Below, in pieces: positions 17,665 to 26,114 of a stretch of DNA of 58,078 nucleotides. The position numbers were made by a program, and so were the translations under genes. Position 1 is the stretch's first letter; each line of letters opens with the position of its first letter. A model generated the notes under the pieces. That model saw only the letters and a list, made by a program, of their open reading frames with translations, searched no databases and was not told the origin of the DNA. Source of the stretch: Nonomuraea antri. GTDB taxonomy: Bacteria; Actinomycetota; Actinomycetes; Streptosporangiales; Streptosporangiaceae. The stretch covers positions 1 through 58,078 of the forward strand of contig NZ_JABCPZ010000041.1 of the NCBI RefSeq assembly GCF_013283785.1. Reading direction: 5' to 3'.

Positions 17665-17697
17665 ATTTTACTGAAATACACGACTAAGGATGTCGTG
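17665..17697. promoter_or_regulatory. Promoter and dyad between WYL regulator and RidA gene
   Basis: Minus-strand -10 box TAAAAT (17670-17665) sits six bases before the regulator's ATG. A 6-7-6 inverted repeat CACGAC-N7-GTCGTG (17679-17697) lies in the region expected for the -35 element. This is a natural operator for autoregulation and for control of the divergent RidA gene. Confidence 0.5.
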
Positions 17698-17776
17698 ATT
17701 CGCTGAGAGGCTCCTCATCGCGGCGCCGACGACGGCGTACGCACTCTCAAGCGATCCGAATGGAGCTGATGTGGCG

Positions 17777-18172
17777 ATGGAGCGAACGGCGATCAACCCG
17801 GTGACGTGGTCGGTGGAGATGGGTTTCAACCAGGGCGAGGTGGTCTCCGGCGAGACCAGGACCCTGTACATCTCCGGCCAGACCGCGATGAGCGCGGAAG
17901 GCAAGCCCGAGCACGCCGGTGACATGGCGGCGCAGCTCGCGCTGAGCATCGACAACCTGGAGGCCGTGCTCGCCGAGGCGGGCATGTCCCTGGCGAACCT
18001 GGTCCGGCTGAACGTCTACACCACGGACGTGGACCTGCTGTTCCAGCACTACGGGGTGCTGGCGGCGCGGCTGGGCGCGGCGCGGGTGGCGCCGACCACG
18101 ACGATGCTCGGGGTGACCCGGCTGGCGATCCCCACGCTGATGGTCGAACTGGAGGGGACCGCCGTCGCCTGA
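17777..18172 (+). CDS. RidA family protein
   Basis: 131 residues of the YjgF/YER057c/UK114 fold. Family features include TLYISGQTAMSAEGKPEHAGDMAAQLALSIDNLEAVLAEAGMSLANLVRLNVYTTDVD. The archetype hydrolyses reactive enamines/imines to ketones and ammonia; its key arginine lies in a stretch like R..P.R..V, for which this protein has ARVAPTTTMLGV without it in the usual spot, so it may belong to another RidA subgroup. Start: ATG 17777, with GTG 17771 as alternative. Divergent from the WYL regulator. Confidence 0.87.
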   Translation: MERTAINPVTWSVEMGFNQGEVVSGETRTLYISGQTAMSAEGKPEHAGDMAAQLALSIDNLEAVLAEAGMSLANLVRLNVYTTDVDLLFQHYGVLAARLGAARVAPTTTMLGVTRLAIPTLMVELEGTAVA

Positions 18173-18182
18173 CGCGGCCGGC

Positions 18183-20843
18183 TCAGCCCAGGTCGATGTG
18201 CGCCAGCTCGGTGCGGACGGTGACGCCCAGCTTGGGAAAGGCCCGGTAGAGGTGGTGGCTGACCGTCTTGGGGCTGAGGAAGAGCTGAGCGGCGATCTGC
18301 TTGTTGGTCGCCCCGGTGGACGCCAGCCGGACGACCTGGAGCTCCTGGGCGGTGAGCCGCCCGGCCAGGTCGTCGGTGTCGTGCCGGCTGAGCGTTTCGC
18401 CCGTGGCGCGTAGTTCGGCCACGGCGCGCTCGGCCCACTGACCGGCGCCGATGGCGTGGAAGGTCTCCCTGGCCGCGCGCAGGTGGGTGCGCGCGTCGGT
18501 GCGGCGCCGGGTGCGGCGCAGCCATTCGCCGTAGAGGAGTTCGGTGCGGGCCTGCTCGAAGGGGCGGCCGGCGCCGTCCAGGGCGGCCAGGTAGTGCTCT
18601 TCCGCGTCGGGGTCGGGGGCCAGCAGGGCCTGGCAGCGGTGCAGGACGGCACGCGCCCAGCCCTGACCGGCCGCCTCCGCCCAGCGGCGGAACCGCTCGT
18701 ACGGCTCGGCCGCAGCGTCCGGCCTGCCGAGCCGTATCGCGGCCTCGACCTGGTCGGGCGCGAAGTACACGGCGTGGATCTGGCGGCCGAGCGGCCCGTG
18801 CGCGGCCCGGTCGAGCCGGTCGAGCGCGGCCTCGAAGCGTCCGTGTCCGAGGTCGAGCATGGCCAGCGCCCACACGCCCCAGGCCCTGCTGGTGGCGACG
18901 TGCTCGGTGGCGAAGTGGGTGAGGTTCTGCTCGGCCAGCGCGCGGCAGCGGTCCTCCTCGCCCGCCACCGCCGCCAGCCAGGCCAGCACGCCCTGCTGGT
19001 GCGCCAGCCGGTGGATCTGCCCGGTGTCCTCGGCGACGCGCAGCCCTTCGCCGGCGGCGAGCGCGCTGTCGCGGAAACGTCCGTGGTAGAGCTCGGCGAC
19101 CGACAGCGTGGCCAGCGCGAGCGGCATCCAGCCGATCATGCCGCGGGTGCGGCACTCGCCGGTGAGCGACGCCGACAGCGTGCGCGCGGCCTCGAAGTCG
19201 CCGACCAGGATGGCCATCGAGGCGGCGTTGCTGCGCATCATGGCCGGGGCGTCCGGCGTCCGCCCGGCCCGGGCCACGTACGCGCGGCAGTGTGACACGC
19301 CGTCCTCGACCGCTCCGGCGAGCATCAGCGTGACGCCGGCGGCCATCAGCCTGGCCGGGTCGTCGGCGGGCAGCGGCAGCCGGTCGAGCTTGGCGCGGGC
19401 CTGCTCGGCCCAGCCGGGCTCGCCCGCGTAGAAGGCCGCGCGGACGGCGTCGTTCAGCATCGCGGCGGCGGTGTGCGTGTCGTGTTCCGCGGCGGCGTCG
19501 ATCAGGATGTCGCAGGCCGCGCGGAGCGAGCCGCTCTCGAAGGCGATCCGCGCGCGCAGGGCGGCGGGCCGCAGTTCCGGGGTGAGGCGTTCGGCCTCGT
19601 CGGCCAGGGCGAGCGCGTGTTCCGTCCGTCCGGCCAGTTCGGCCGTCTCGGCGGCGAGCACGAGCCGGCGGCCGCGCTCGGCGGGCTCGGGGGTGAGCTG
19701 GGCGGACCTGGCCAGCGCGGAGGCTGCGGCGCTGAATCCGGTGCGCTCGCGGGCGCGGTCGGCGGCCCGCTCCAGCGCCGCCGCCACCTCGGCGTCCGGC
19801 CCTGTCGCGGCCGCGGCCAGGTGCCAGGCGCGCAGGTCGGCGTCCGGTTCGCCGGTCAGGACGGCGGCCAGCGCGCGGTGCAGTTCCAGCCGCCGGCTGT
19901 AGGCCGCGTTCTGGTAGGCGGCGGCCCTGATGAGCGGGTGGCGGAACGACCACACCGGCCCGGAGACGGTGACCAGCCCTGCGGCGTCGGCCGCGTCGAG
20001 CGCGGCGACCGGCAGGCCGAGTGCCGCCGCGGCGCTGAAGATCACCGTCAGGTCGCCGGTCTCCTCGGCGGCGGCCAGCGCGAGCAGGGTCTGGGTGGGC
20101 TCGGGCAGGTCGCGGATGCGCTGCTCGTAGGCCTGCTGGATGCGGTGCGGCAGCGGCAGCCTGGCCGTGGCCAGCGGGTCCGTGGTGTGCGCGGGCAGTT
20201 CGCGCAGGGCCAGCGGGTTGCCGGCCGCTTCGGCGAGCACCCGTTCCCGGGCGGCGGCGCTCAGGGCGGGCGCGTGCTCGTCCAGCAGCCGGGCGGCCGC
20301 GGCGCGGTCGAGGTCGGCGGGGCACAGCACCGGCACGCCCGGGGCCTCGAACCCCGGACGGGCGGCGAAGACCAGGGCGACGCCCTCGCCGCGCAGCCGG
20401 CGCGCCACGAATCGCAGGGCGTCGGCCGAGGCCCGGTCCAGCCATTGGGCGTCGTCGACGAGGCACACCAGCGGCGCCCGTTCGGCGAGCAGCGTGAGCG
20501 CGGCCAGGCCGACGAGAAAGCGGTCCACCCCGGACGGCGGCGCCGCGGCCAGCCCCAGCGCGGCGCGTAACGCGTCGGACTGCGGCTCGGGCAGCGCCTC
20601 TATCTCGTCCAGGATCGGGCTGAGCAGCAACTGCAGTGCCGCGTAGGGCAGTTCCGCCTCGCTCGCGACGCCGCTGACCCGCAGCACCGTCAGCGGCGGC
20701 GCCTGCCCGGCGGCGTAGTCGACCAGCGCGGACTTGCCGATCCCCGGCTCGCCGGACATGAGCAGCGCCCCGCTGGCGCCCGCGCGGGCCCGGTCGAGCA
20801 GCCGGTCGAGCTCGGCCTGCTCCTTCCCGCGCCCATGCAGCAT
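18183..20843 (-). CDS. LAL-type LuxR family transcriptional regulator (large ATP-binding)
   Basis: 886 residues. N-terminal NTPase with Walker A MSGEPGIGKSALVD (about 28-42) and a Walker B-like ERAPLVCLVDDAQWLD (about 122-137). A long helical, TPR-like middle follows. The C-terminal LuxR HTH (about 820-880) reads LTAQELQVVRLASTGATNKQIAAQLFLSPKTVSHHLYRAFPKLGV. LAL proteins are ATP-dependent activators, often of catabolic or secondary-metabolic genes. It is divergent from the M24-like/DUF6223/SDR operon and probably controls it through the dyads at 20863-20904. Codon 92 is a rare TTA. Confidence 0.92.
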   Translation of the reverse strand: MLHGRGKEQAELDRLLDRARAGASGALLMSGEPGIGKSALVDYAAGQAPPLTVLRVSGVASEAELPYAALQLLLSPILDEIEALPEPQSDALRAALGLAAAPPSGVDRFLVGLAALTLLAERAPLVCLVDDAQWLDRASADALRFVARRLRGEGVALVFAARPGFEAPGVPVLCPADLDRAAAARLLDEHAPALSAAARERVLAEAAGNPLALRELPAHTTDPLATARLPLPHRIQQAYEQRIRDLPEPTQTLLALAAAEETGDLTVIFSAAAALGLPVAALDAADAAGLVTVSGPVWSFRHPLIRAAAYQNAAYSRRLELHRALAAVLTGEPDADLRAWHLAAAATGPDAEVAAALERAADRARERTGFSAAASALARSAQLTPEPAERGRRLVLAAETAELAGRTEHALALADEAERLTPELRPAALRARIAFESGSLRAACDILIDAAAEHDTHTAAAMLNDAVRAAFYAGEPGWAEQARAKLDRLPLPADDPARLMAAGVTLMLAGAVEDGVSHCRAYVARAGRTPDAPAMMRSNAASMAILVGDFEAARTLSASLTGECRTRGMIGWMPLALATLSVAELYHGRFRDSALAAGEGLRVAEDTGQIHRLAHQQGVLAWLAAVAGEEDRCRALAEQNLTHFATEHVATSRAWGVWALAMLDLGHGRFEAALDRLDRAAHGPLGRQIHAVYFAPDQVEAAIRLGRPDAAAEPYERFRRWAEAAGQGWARAVLHRCQALLAPDPDAEEHYLAALDGAGRPFEQARTELLYGEWLRRTRRRTDARTHLRAARETFHAIGAGQWAERAVAELRATGETLSRHDTDDLAGRLTAQELQVVRLASTGATNKQIAAQLFLSPKTVSHHLYRAFPKLGVTVRTELAHIDLG

Positions 20844-20862
20844 GACCGGAAATCTAGATCAG

Positions 20863-20904
20863 TGTCCGTCGGACAGGCAATCGCGAACACCGGACATCTG
20901 TCCG
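20863..20904. promoter_or_regulatory. Two dyads in the LAL/M24-like divergent promoter region
   Basis: TGTCCG-T-CGGACA (20863-20875) is a perfect 6-1-6 palindrome, and CGGACA-TC-TGTCCG (20891-20904) is the same hexamer pair in everted order. They lie between the divergent starts at 20843 and 20941. They probably bind one regulator, plausibly the LAL protein. Confidence 0.55.
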
Positions 20905-20940
20905 ATGCGACCGGCGTGCCGGAATTTCTACCGTCGAACC

Positions 20941-21981
20941 GTGAACTTCGAGATGTACTCGCAGGACGAGCGCGACCGCCGCTGGGCGCTGGGCCGGGCG
21001 CTGATGGACGCCGAAGGCGTCGAGGCGCTCGTGCTGTACGAGAACGCCTACTTCACCGGCGGCCCGCCGGACGCGATCGTGGTATTCCCGCGCGGCGGCC
21101 GGCCGGTGGCGCTGACCGACGGCCCGGCCGCGAGCCCGTGGGCGGACAACCGGCGGTCGCGGCACGCGTACGGCATCGCGGAGGTGCTGTGGGAGCTGCG
21201 GCTGCACCGGTCGGCGGTGGGCGTGCTCGGGCTGGAGCCGTACCCGCCGATCCACCGGGGTCCGCTGCTGCCGCACAGCCTCTGGTCGCAGGTGCTCGGG
21301 CTGCTGCCCGAGGCCACGTTCACCGCGGTGTGGCCCGGCTACTTCCGGCACGTGGCCCGGCACTCCGGCGAGGAGGTCGCGGTCCTGTCCGAGTGCGCGC
21401 GCATCGCCGGCGCGATCGCGGACGCCGTCTCGGACGCGCTGCGGCCGGGCGTCCGCGAGGGCGAGGTGGCGGTGGCCGGGTTGGGCACCGGGTACGCGCT
21501 CGGCGCCACGCCGTCCGTCCGCGTCAGGTTCGGCGGCCGGCCGCTCTCCCCCGGCGACGCCGGGACCGCCGAGATCCGCTGCACGTACGGCTTCCTCGAG
21601 GTCAGAGGGCGCATGCCGCTGGTGCTCGGGCAGGCCTCCCGCGCCCTGGCCGGCGCGCTCGATCGGGCCAGGGCCGGGTACGCGGCCGGGCTGCGCGCGG
21701 TGCGGCCCGGCGGCACCGTCGGCCGGGCCGCCGCCGCGATCGTGGCGGAACTGGACGGTCCGGGCGACGAGCCGTACCTCGTCGGGCTCAACCCGGTCAG
21801 CCTGAGCGCCGGCGGCCGCGAGGCCCCCAGCGGCCACGACTTCGTCATCGCGCCCGGCATGACGTTCGCCCTGCAGACCGGCTGCGGCCGGGTCGCCGTC
21901 GGCGGCACCGTGCTGACCACCGAGGACGACCCGATCGAGCTGTTCGCCCCGTTCACCCGGGTCTCCTCCCCCACCAGATGA
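20941..21981 (+). CDS. M24 (creatinase/Xaa-Pro peptidase)-like protein lacking metal ligands
   Basis: 346 residues, start GTG 20941 (ATG 20953 also possible). The N-terminal creatinase-like domain (about 1-130) reads LMDAEGVEALVLYENAYFTGG. The second half follows the pita-bread order of M24 peptidases (CARIAGAIADAVSDALRPGVREGEV...), but positions that should carry the metal-binding D, D, H, E, E are replaced: GTAEIRCTYGFLEV where VDIG...D..R is usual, and VGLNPVSLSAG where GTGHGIG is usual. Probably a non-catalytic homologue. First gene of an operon with DUF6223 and an SDR enzyme, under the divergent LAL regulator. Confidence 0.75.
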   Translation: MNFEMYSQDERDRRWALGRALMDAEGVEALVLYENAYFTGGPPDAIVVFPRGGRPVALTDGPAASPWADNRRSRHAYGIAEVLWELRLHRSAVGVLGLEPYPPIHRGPLLPHSLWSQVLGLLPEATFTAVWPGYFRHVARHSGEEVAVLSECARIAGAIADAVSDALRPGVREGEVAVAGLGTGYALGATPSVRVRFGGRPLSPGDAGTAEIRCTYGFLEVRGRMPLVLGQASRALAGALDRARAGYAAGLRAVRPGGTVGRAAAAIVAELDGPGDEPYLVGLNPVSLSAGGREAPSGHDFVIAPGMTFALQTGCGRVAVGGTVLTTEDDPIELFAPFTRVSSPTR

Positions 21982-21992
21982 AGGGAAATCGC

Positions 21993-22349
21993 ATGTCCAT
22001 CCAGTCCGTGTTCATCGAGATCGCCGCGGACGTCGCGGCACAGCAGCCGGCCGTCGACCCCTACGCGCTGACCTCCGGCCGGGCCTGGTCACTGACGGCC
22101 GCGGTCCTCGGCCTGGTCGGCGTGGTCGCCGGCGGGCTCGCCCTGCGTGCCGTCTCCAGGCGCCGGGGAGCCGTCGTGGCCCTGGCGGCCGGGGTGGCCG
22201 GCGGGGTCATGGGCGCGGTGGCGCTCATCACCGCCGACGGCGGGCCCGGCACCGGCAACGGGATCGTCGGCGGCGTCGTGGCCCTGGTGCTGGGCGTGAT
22301 CGCCGTGGTCACCGGCGGGATGGCCCGCACCCGTGCGGCCGCGAAGTGA
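21993..22349 (+). CDS. DUF6223 family membrane protein
   Basis: 118 residues, start ATG 21993 behind AAGGGA. It has three hydrophobic helices: LTAAVLGLVGVVAGGLAL, AVVALAAGVAGGVMGAVALI and GIVGGVVALVLGVIAVVTGG. Glycine-rich segments such as DGGPGTGNGIVGG are characteristic of the uncharacterised DUF6223 group as I remember it. Lies 11 bp after the M24-like gene and 41 bp before the SDR gene, in one operon. Confidence 0.72.
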   Translation: MSIQSVFIEIAADVAAQQPAVDPYALTSGRAWSLTAAVLGLVGVVAGGLALRAVSRRRGAVVALAAGVAGGVMGAVALITADGGPGTGNGIVGGVVALVLGVIAVVTGGMARTRAAAK

Positions 22350-22390
22350 CCACCTCCACCTCATCGTCACAGAAGCCGAAAGGGAACATC

Positions 22391-23221
22391 ATGAGCAAGA
22401 TCTGGTTCGTCACCGGTTCGTCCCGCGGCCTGGGCCGCAAGTTCGTCGAGGCCGCCCTGTCCCGCGGCGACCGGGTGGCCGCGACCGCCCGCACCACCTC
22501 CACCCTGGACGACCTGGTCGCCGCCCACGGCGACGCGGTGCTCCCGCTCGACCTGGACGTCACGGACCGGGCGGCCGTGTTCGAGGCCGTCAAGCGGGCC
22601 GGGGAACACTTCGGCCGCCTGGACGTCATCGTGAACAACGCCGGCTACGCCCAGTTCGGCGCGGTCGAGGAGCTGAGCGAGCAGGAGCTGCGCGAACAGA
22701 TGGAGACCAACCTGTTCGGCGCGGTGTGGGTGATCCAGGCCGCGCTGCCCTACCTGCGCGAGCAGCGCTCGGGGCACATCGTGCAGCTCTCGTCGGCGGC
22801 GGGGCTCATCACGATGCCGCTCGGCGGCGCGTACCACGCCTCGAAGTGGGCGCTGGAGGGCCTGAACGAGGCCCTGGCCGCCGAGGTGGCCGGGTTCGGC
22901 GTCAAGGTGACCATCGTCGAGCCCGGCACCTTCGCCACCAGGGACGGCAAGAACCCCGACCCCCTCGCCAACGGCCACCTGGCACAGCTCGACCCGGCCT
23001 ACGACGACGTCCGTCGGCGGCTCGGAGCGATGACCGGGAAGCTGCCCGCCGGCGACCCGTCCGCCGCGGCCCGGGCGCTGCTCAAGCTCGTCGACTCCGA
23101 CGACCCGCCGCTGCGGGTGATCTTCGGGGTGGGCATCCACCCGATGGTCGAGCACGTCTACGCGGCGCGGCTCAAGACGTGGACCGAATGGCAGCGGCTC
23201 TCCGCCGAGGCCCATGGCTAG
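22391..23221 (+). CDS. Short-chain dehydrogenase/reductase (SDR)
   Basis: 276 residues, start ATG 22391 behind AGGGAAC. Classical SDR: cofactor motif TGSSRGLG (about 8-15), NNAGYAQFG (about 82-90), catalytic S in QLSSAAG and YHASK (Y about 151, K 155). The missing basic residue next to the first glycines is supplied by R in SSRGLGRKF, which favours NADP(H). Substrate unknown; homologues are often annotated as oxidoreductases of hydroxyl or keto groups. Last gene of the M24-like/DUF6223/SDR operon, ending at a strong bidirectional terminator. Confidence 0.9.
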   Translation: MSKIWFVTGSSRGLGRKFVEAALSRGDRVAATARTTSTLDDLVAAHGDAVLPLDLDVTDRAAVFEAVKRAGEHFGRLDVIVNNAGYAQFGAVEELSEQELREQMETNLFGAVWVIQAALPYLREQRSGHIVQLSSAAGLITMPLGGAYHASKWALEGLNEALAAEVAGFGVKVTIVEPGTFATRDGKNPDPLANGHLAQLDPAYDDVRRRLGAMTGKLPAGDPSAAARALLKLVDSDDPPLRVIFGVGIHPMVEHVYAARLKTWTEWQRLSAEAHG

Positions 23222-23242
23222 GCCGATCGGATCCGCCAGGAC

Positions 23243-23278
23243 GGTGAGTGGCGGCGGCGGTTGCCGCCGCCACTCACC
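23243..23278. terminator. Bidirectional terminator, 16-bp perfect stem
   Basis: GGTGAGTGGCGGCGGC at 23243-23258 pairs perfectly with 23263-23278 across a GGTT loop. It lies between the convergent SDR and MarR genes and should stop transcription from both sides. Confidence 0.75.
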
Positions 23279-23343
23279 CGTGTCCGCGCCGGCTCAGGAC
23301 TCCTTCGCCACTCACCCGTGTCCGCGCCGGCTCAGGGCTCCTT
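23268..23343. repeat. 38-bp tandem duplication
   Basis: Positions 23268-23305 and 23306-23343 are the same 38-bp unit with one difference (AGGAC against AGGGC). The unit includes the right arm of the terminator hairpin and the stop codon plus last codons of the MarR gene, so the MarR 3' end has been copied downstream of itself. Confidence 0.8.
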
Positions 23344-23796
23344 CGCCAGGCGATCGGCCTGGGCGCGGCCGACCTCGGCGGCCCGGTGCAGGTAGTCGGC
23401 GATGACGTCGAGTTCCGCGTCCGCGTACCTGCTCAGCACGTCGGCGAACGCCTGCCCCGGACGCTCCCAGGCCGAGCTGATCCGCTCCCGCGCCGACGGC
23501 GCCAACGCGACCAGGGCACGCCGGCGGTCGGCGGGGTCCGGGTGCCGCTCCACCAGGCCCGCCTTCTCCAGCCGGTCCACCAGGCGGGTGGCGGAACCGG
23601 GGGTCAGGCCGGTGAGCCGGGCGATCGCCCCGGTGCTGACCGGCCCGGACTCCAGATCGAGCAGCGCCACGCACTGCAGGTCGGTGGAGTGGATCCGCAG
23701 ATGGTCGGCCAGCGCCTGGTTGAACAGCACGTACGCGGCGTAGTGCCGCTGGCTCTCGTCCATGATCCGCTGCAGCGTTTCTGCTCGATTTGACAC
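23332..23796 (-). CDS. MarR family transcriptional regulator
   Basis: 154 residues from GTG 23796; a start at 23835 is open but would run into the operator. The winged helix is clear: TDLQCVALLDLESGPVSTGAIARLTGLTPGSATRLVDRLEKAGLVERHPDPADRRRALVALAPSARERI, with the D-x-R-D/R-x wing motif. MarR proteins are dimeric repressors relieved by phenolic or other small ligands. Divergent from the NAD(P)-binding reductase at 23949, with a perfect dyad between them, so it likely represses itself and that gene. Confidence 0.9.
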   Translation of the reverse strand: MSNRAETLQRIMDESQRHYAAYVLFNQALADHLRIHSTDLQCVALLDLESGPVSTGAIARLTGLTPGSATRLVDRLEKAGLVERHPDPADRRRALVALAPSARERISSAWERPGQAFADVLSRYADAELDVIADYLHRAAEVGRAQADRLAKEP

Positions 23797-23828
23797 CGGC
23801 GGTCCCACACCCTCACATTTATTTGCGT

Positions 23829-23859
23829 CACACAACCTTTGTGTGGCGCACTTTGTGTG
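23829..23859. promoter_or_regulatory. MarR-type operator
   Basis: CACACAA-CCT-TTGTGTG (23829-23845) is a perfect 7-3-7 dyad, followed by another half-site TTTGTGTG (23852-23859). Size and location between the divergent MarR and reductase genes fit a MarR binding site. Confidence 0.65.
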
Positions 23860-23948
23860 TCACGCCCTCTACCTTACCGCCTAAGCTCGCGCCGCCGCGC
23901 TGTTCCCGGCCGCCGGGCTTCCCCATGATCAGAAAGGCCTGTTCCGAC

Positions 23949-24770
23949 ATGACCATCCTCGTCACCGGCGCTCGCGGCGCCGTGGCCGGCGAGCTCATCG
24001 CCCTGCTGCGCCGACGCGGCCTGCCCGTACGTCCCGCTTCGAGCCGTCCCGAAGACCCGTCCGTCGTCGCCTGCGACCTCACCGACCCGGCCACCTTCCC
24101 CGCCGCGCTGGCCGGGGTCGACTCGGTCTTCCTGTACGCCGAGCCGTCGCACATCGACGCGTTCGTGAAGGAGGCCGTCACCGCCGGGGTGTCGCACCTC
24201 GTGCTGCTCTCGTCGTCCGCCGTGCTTGCGCCGGACCCTGACGCCAATCCGCTGGCCAAGTCCCACCTGGACGTCGAACGCGCCCTGACCGCCGCCCCCG
24301 TCCGCGGCACGCTGCTCCGCCCCGGCACGTTCGCCGGGAACGCCCTGGCCTGGGCCTGGCCGATCAAGGCGGGGGCGCCGGTGAGCCTGCCGTTCCCCGG
24401 CTCGTACGTGGATCCCCTCCATGAGGCCGACCTCGCCGAGGCGGCGGCCGCCGTGCTCACCGATCCCGCGCTCGGCGGCCGGGCGTACACGCTGACCGGC
24501 CCCGACTCGATCACGTGCGCCGAGCAGATCGGCGTACTCGGCCGGGCGATCGGCCGGGACATCGCCATCAAGCAGGTCACCCGCGAGGAGTGGAAGGCGG
24601 AGATGGCCGACTACCTGCCGGGCCCCATCGCCGACGCGCTGCTGGACTGGCAGCAGCTGAACGACGGCGTGCCGACCGAGATCACCACGGACCTGGAGCA
24701 CCTGATCGGCCGCCCCGGCCGCCCGTTCGCCACCTGGGCCCAGGAGCACACGGCCGCCTTCACCCCCTGA
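23949..24770 (+). CDS. NAD(P)H-binding reductase, NmrA/SDR-a5 type
   Basis: 273 residues, start ATG 23949 behind AGAAAGG. Atypical extended SDR: VTGARGAVAGEL gives the Rossmann glycine motif, followed by LVLLSSSAVLAPDPDANPLAKSHLDVERAL and LRPGTFAGNALAWAWPIKAG. It lacks the YxxxK active site. Relatives include NmrA and QOR2-type quinone reductases, which use NAD(P)H. A paralogue lies at 54853 in this window, paired with an HxlR regulator. Function probably reduction of quinone or electrophile. Confidence 0.87.
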   Translation: MTILVTGARGAVAGELIALLRRRGLPVRPASSRPEDPSVVACDLTDPATFPAALAGVDSVFLYAEPSHIDAFVKEAVTAGVSHLVLLSSSAVLAPDPDANPLAKSHLDVERALTAAPVRGTLLRPGTFAGNALAWAWPIKAGAPVSLPFPGSYVDPLHEADLAEAAAAVLTDPALGGRAYTLTGPDSITCAEQIGVLGRAIGRDIAIKQVTREEWKAEMADYLPGPIADALLDWQQLNDGVPTEITTDLEHLIGRPGRPFATWAQEHTAAFTP

Positions 24771-24944
24771 CGCGCCACGCACCGCCGCCCAGCCCCTGGT
24801 ATGCCCATGCCGGGCCTGCCCACCGTCCGGCAGAGGCTCCGCGACAGGCGGCTGAACAGGCCCCCGGGCTGCCGCTGTCGGGCGGGGCGTGAATCGTGTT
24901 ATTCAAGATCCGTAAGCACGGTGCCGAGGCGGTTCGGGGTGGGG

Positions 24945-25703
24945 ATGGAAGTCGGGTTCGACGAGTTGTACACGGCCTGCCGGCCGCTCGTCCACGGGGA
25001 CGTGACGCGGGGGCGGCAGGCGTTGACGGCGCTGCTGCCCGAGGCGTGGCGGCGGGGGCCGCGCTGGGGGCTGGCGATGATCCATGCGATGCTCGCCGAC
25101 CTGCACGGCCGGCTCGGGGACGTCCAGGGCGGCATCGGGCACTTACGGGCCGCGGTGGACCTGGGCTGGAACGACTGCCTGACCATCTGGTCCGATCCCG
25201 GCTTCGCGGCCCTGGCCCGCAGCCCGCACTTCGAGGGGATCTACGCCCGCGTGTGGGTCTCGCCCGCCGATCTGGAGGAGCTGCGGTGGCTGCGGGCCGA
25301 GGCCGGCGCCATCTCCCAGGAGCTGAGCCGGATCGCCGCCGAGAACGTCGGCCGGCTGGACCACGGCTTGACCGACGTCTTCCACTGCCCCCTGCCGACG
25401 CGCGCCCCCGACGGCGCGGGCGTGCTCGGTGCGCGGATGTCGCTGGCCATCCTCCAGCGCGTCGGCCTCGACCTGGTCGCCTCCTCCGACATCGCCCGCA
25501 TCAGCGGGCTGATCGCCGTGGACGCCATCGACGGGCCCTCCTACCCGGCGTGGGAGGTCTGGCGTTCCGGAGACGCCGCCGATTCCCGCGCCGCGGCCCG
25601 CCTGGCGGCGGCGCGGGCTCGCGCGTTCCGTCCCACCCCTGGTCTGTCCTCCGTCCCGGTCCCCGCCGGTGCCCTTCCCCGCCATGGCGGGTGGACGGCC
25701 TGA
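24945..25703 (+). CDS. Hypothetical protein with a TPR-like N-terminal segment
   Basis: 252 residues (ATG 24945; GTG 24939 also possible). The segment GDVQGGIGHLRAAVDLGWNDCLTIWSDPGFAALARSPHFEGIY (about 55-100) resembles the 'TPR end-of-group' pattern of a helix pair closing a repeat domain. The rest (LEELRWLRAEAGAISQELSRIAAENVGRLDHG) is helical without known motif, and the C-terminus (from about residue 215) is proline/alanine rich. Codon 67 is a TTA. No function proposed. Confidence 0.7.
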   Translation: MEVGFDELYTACRPLVHGDVTRGRQALTALLPEAWRRGPRWGLAMIHAMLADLHGRLGDVQGGIGHLRAAVDLGWNDCLTIWSDPGFAALARSPHFEGIYARVWVSPADLEELRWLRAEAGAISQELSRIAAENVGRLDHGLTDVFHCPLPTRAPDGAGVLGARMSLAILQRVGLDLVASSDIARISGLIAVDAIDGPSYPAWEVWRSGDAADSRAAARLAAARARAFRPTPGLSSVPVPAGALPRHGGWTA

Positions 25704-25721
25704 TCGATAAGGTGTTCGACC

Positions 25722-26114
25722 ATGGGTGTGCTGGTCGACTACTTCACCGCCGACTCCGACGAAACGGCCGAGCGGGCGATGTCCTACGGCCCGGCGGGGG
25801 CGAAGCTGCCGTACGTCGACTGCAAGGGCTGGATCTCCGAGCTCGGTGACCTGGTCGCCGAGCTCACCGGACGCGACCTCAGCGAGTTCCCCGAGAGCCG
25901 GGTCCTCGTGGACGACGGCGAGGCGGCCGGCGTGTACCGGGTGATGCCGGAGACGGTCACCGCGTTCGCCGGCGTGGACGACGCGCGGTTGCGCGAGTAC
26001 GCCGAGGACGAACTGCTCGACGGCTACGAGATCGAGCGCATCACCGCGGTACGTGACCTGGCTCGCCAGGCGGTGCGGCTCGGCCACGGGATGTATCGCT
26101 GGATGTGCGTCTGA
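25722..26114 (+). CDS. Hypothetical acidic protein
   Basis: 130 residues, start ATG 25722, 18 bp after the previous gene. Acidic and without hydrophobic stretches or cysteine motifs; begins MGVLVDYFTADSDETAERA and ends HGMYRWMCV. It resembles small uncharacterised actinobacterial proteins of the same opening (VDYF.A.SDE.A). The last 74 bp overlap the convergent pentapeptide-repeat gene. Confidence 0.72.
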   Translation: MGVLVDYFTADSDETAERAMSYGPAGAKLPYVDCKGWISELGDLVAELTGRDLSEFPESRVLVDDGEAAGVYRVMPETVTAFAGVDDARLREYAEDELLDGYEIERITAVRDLARQAVRLGHGMYRWMCV

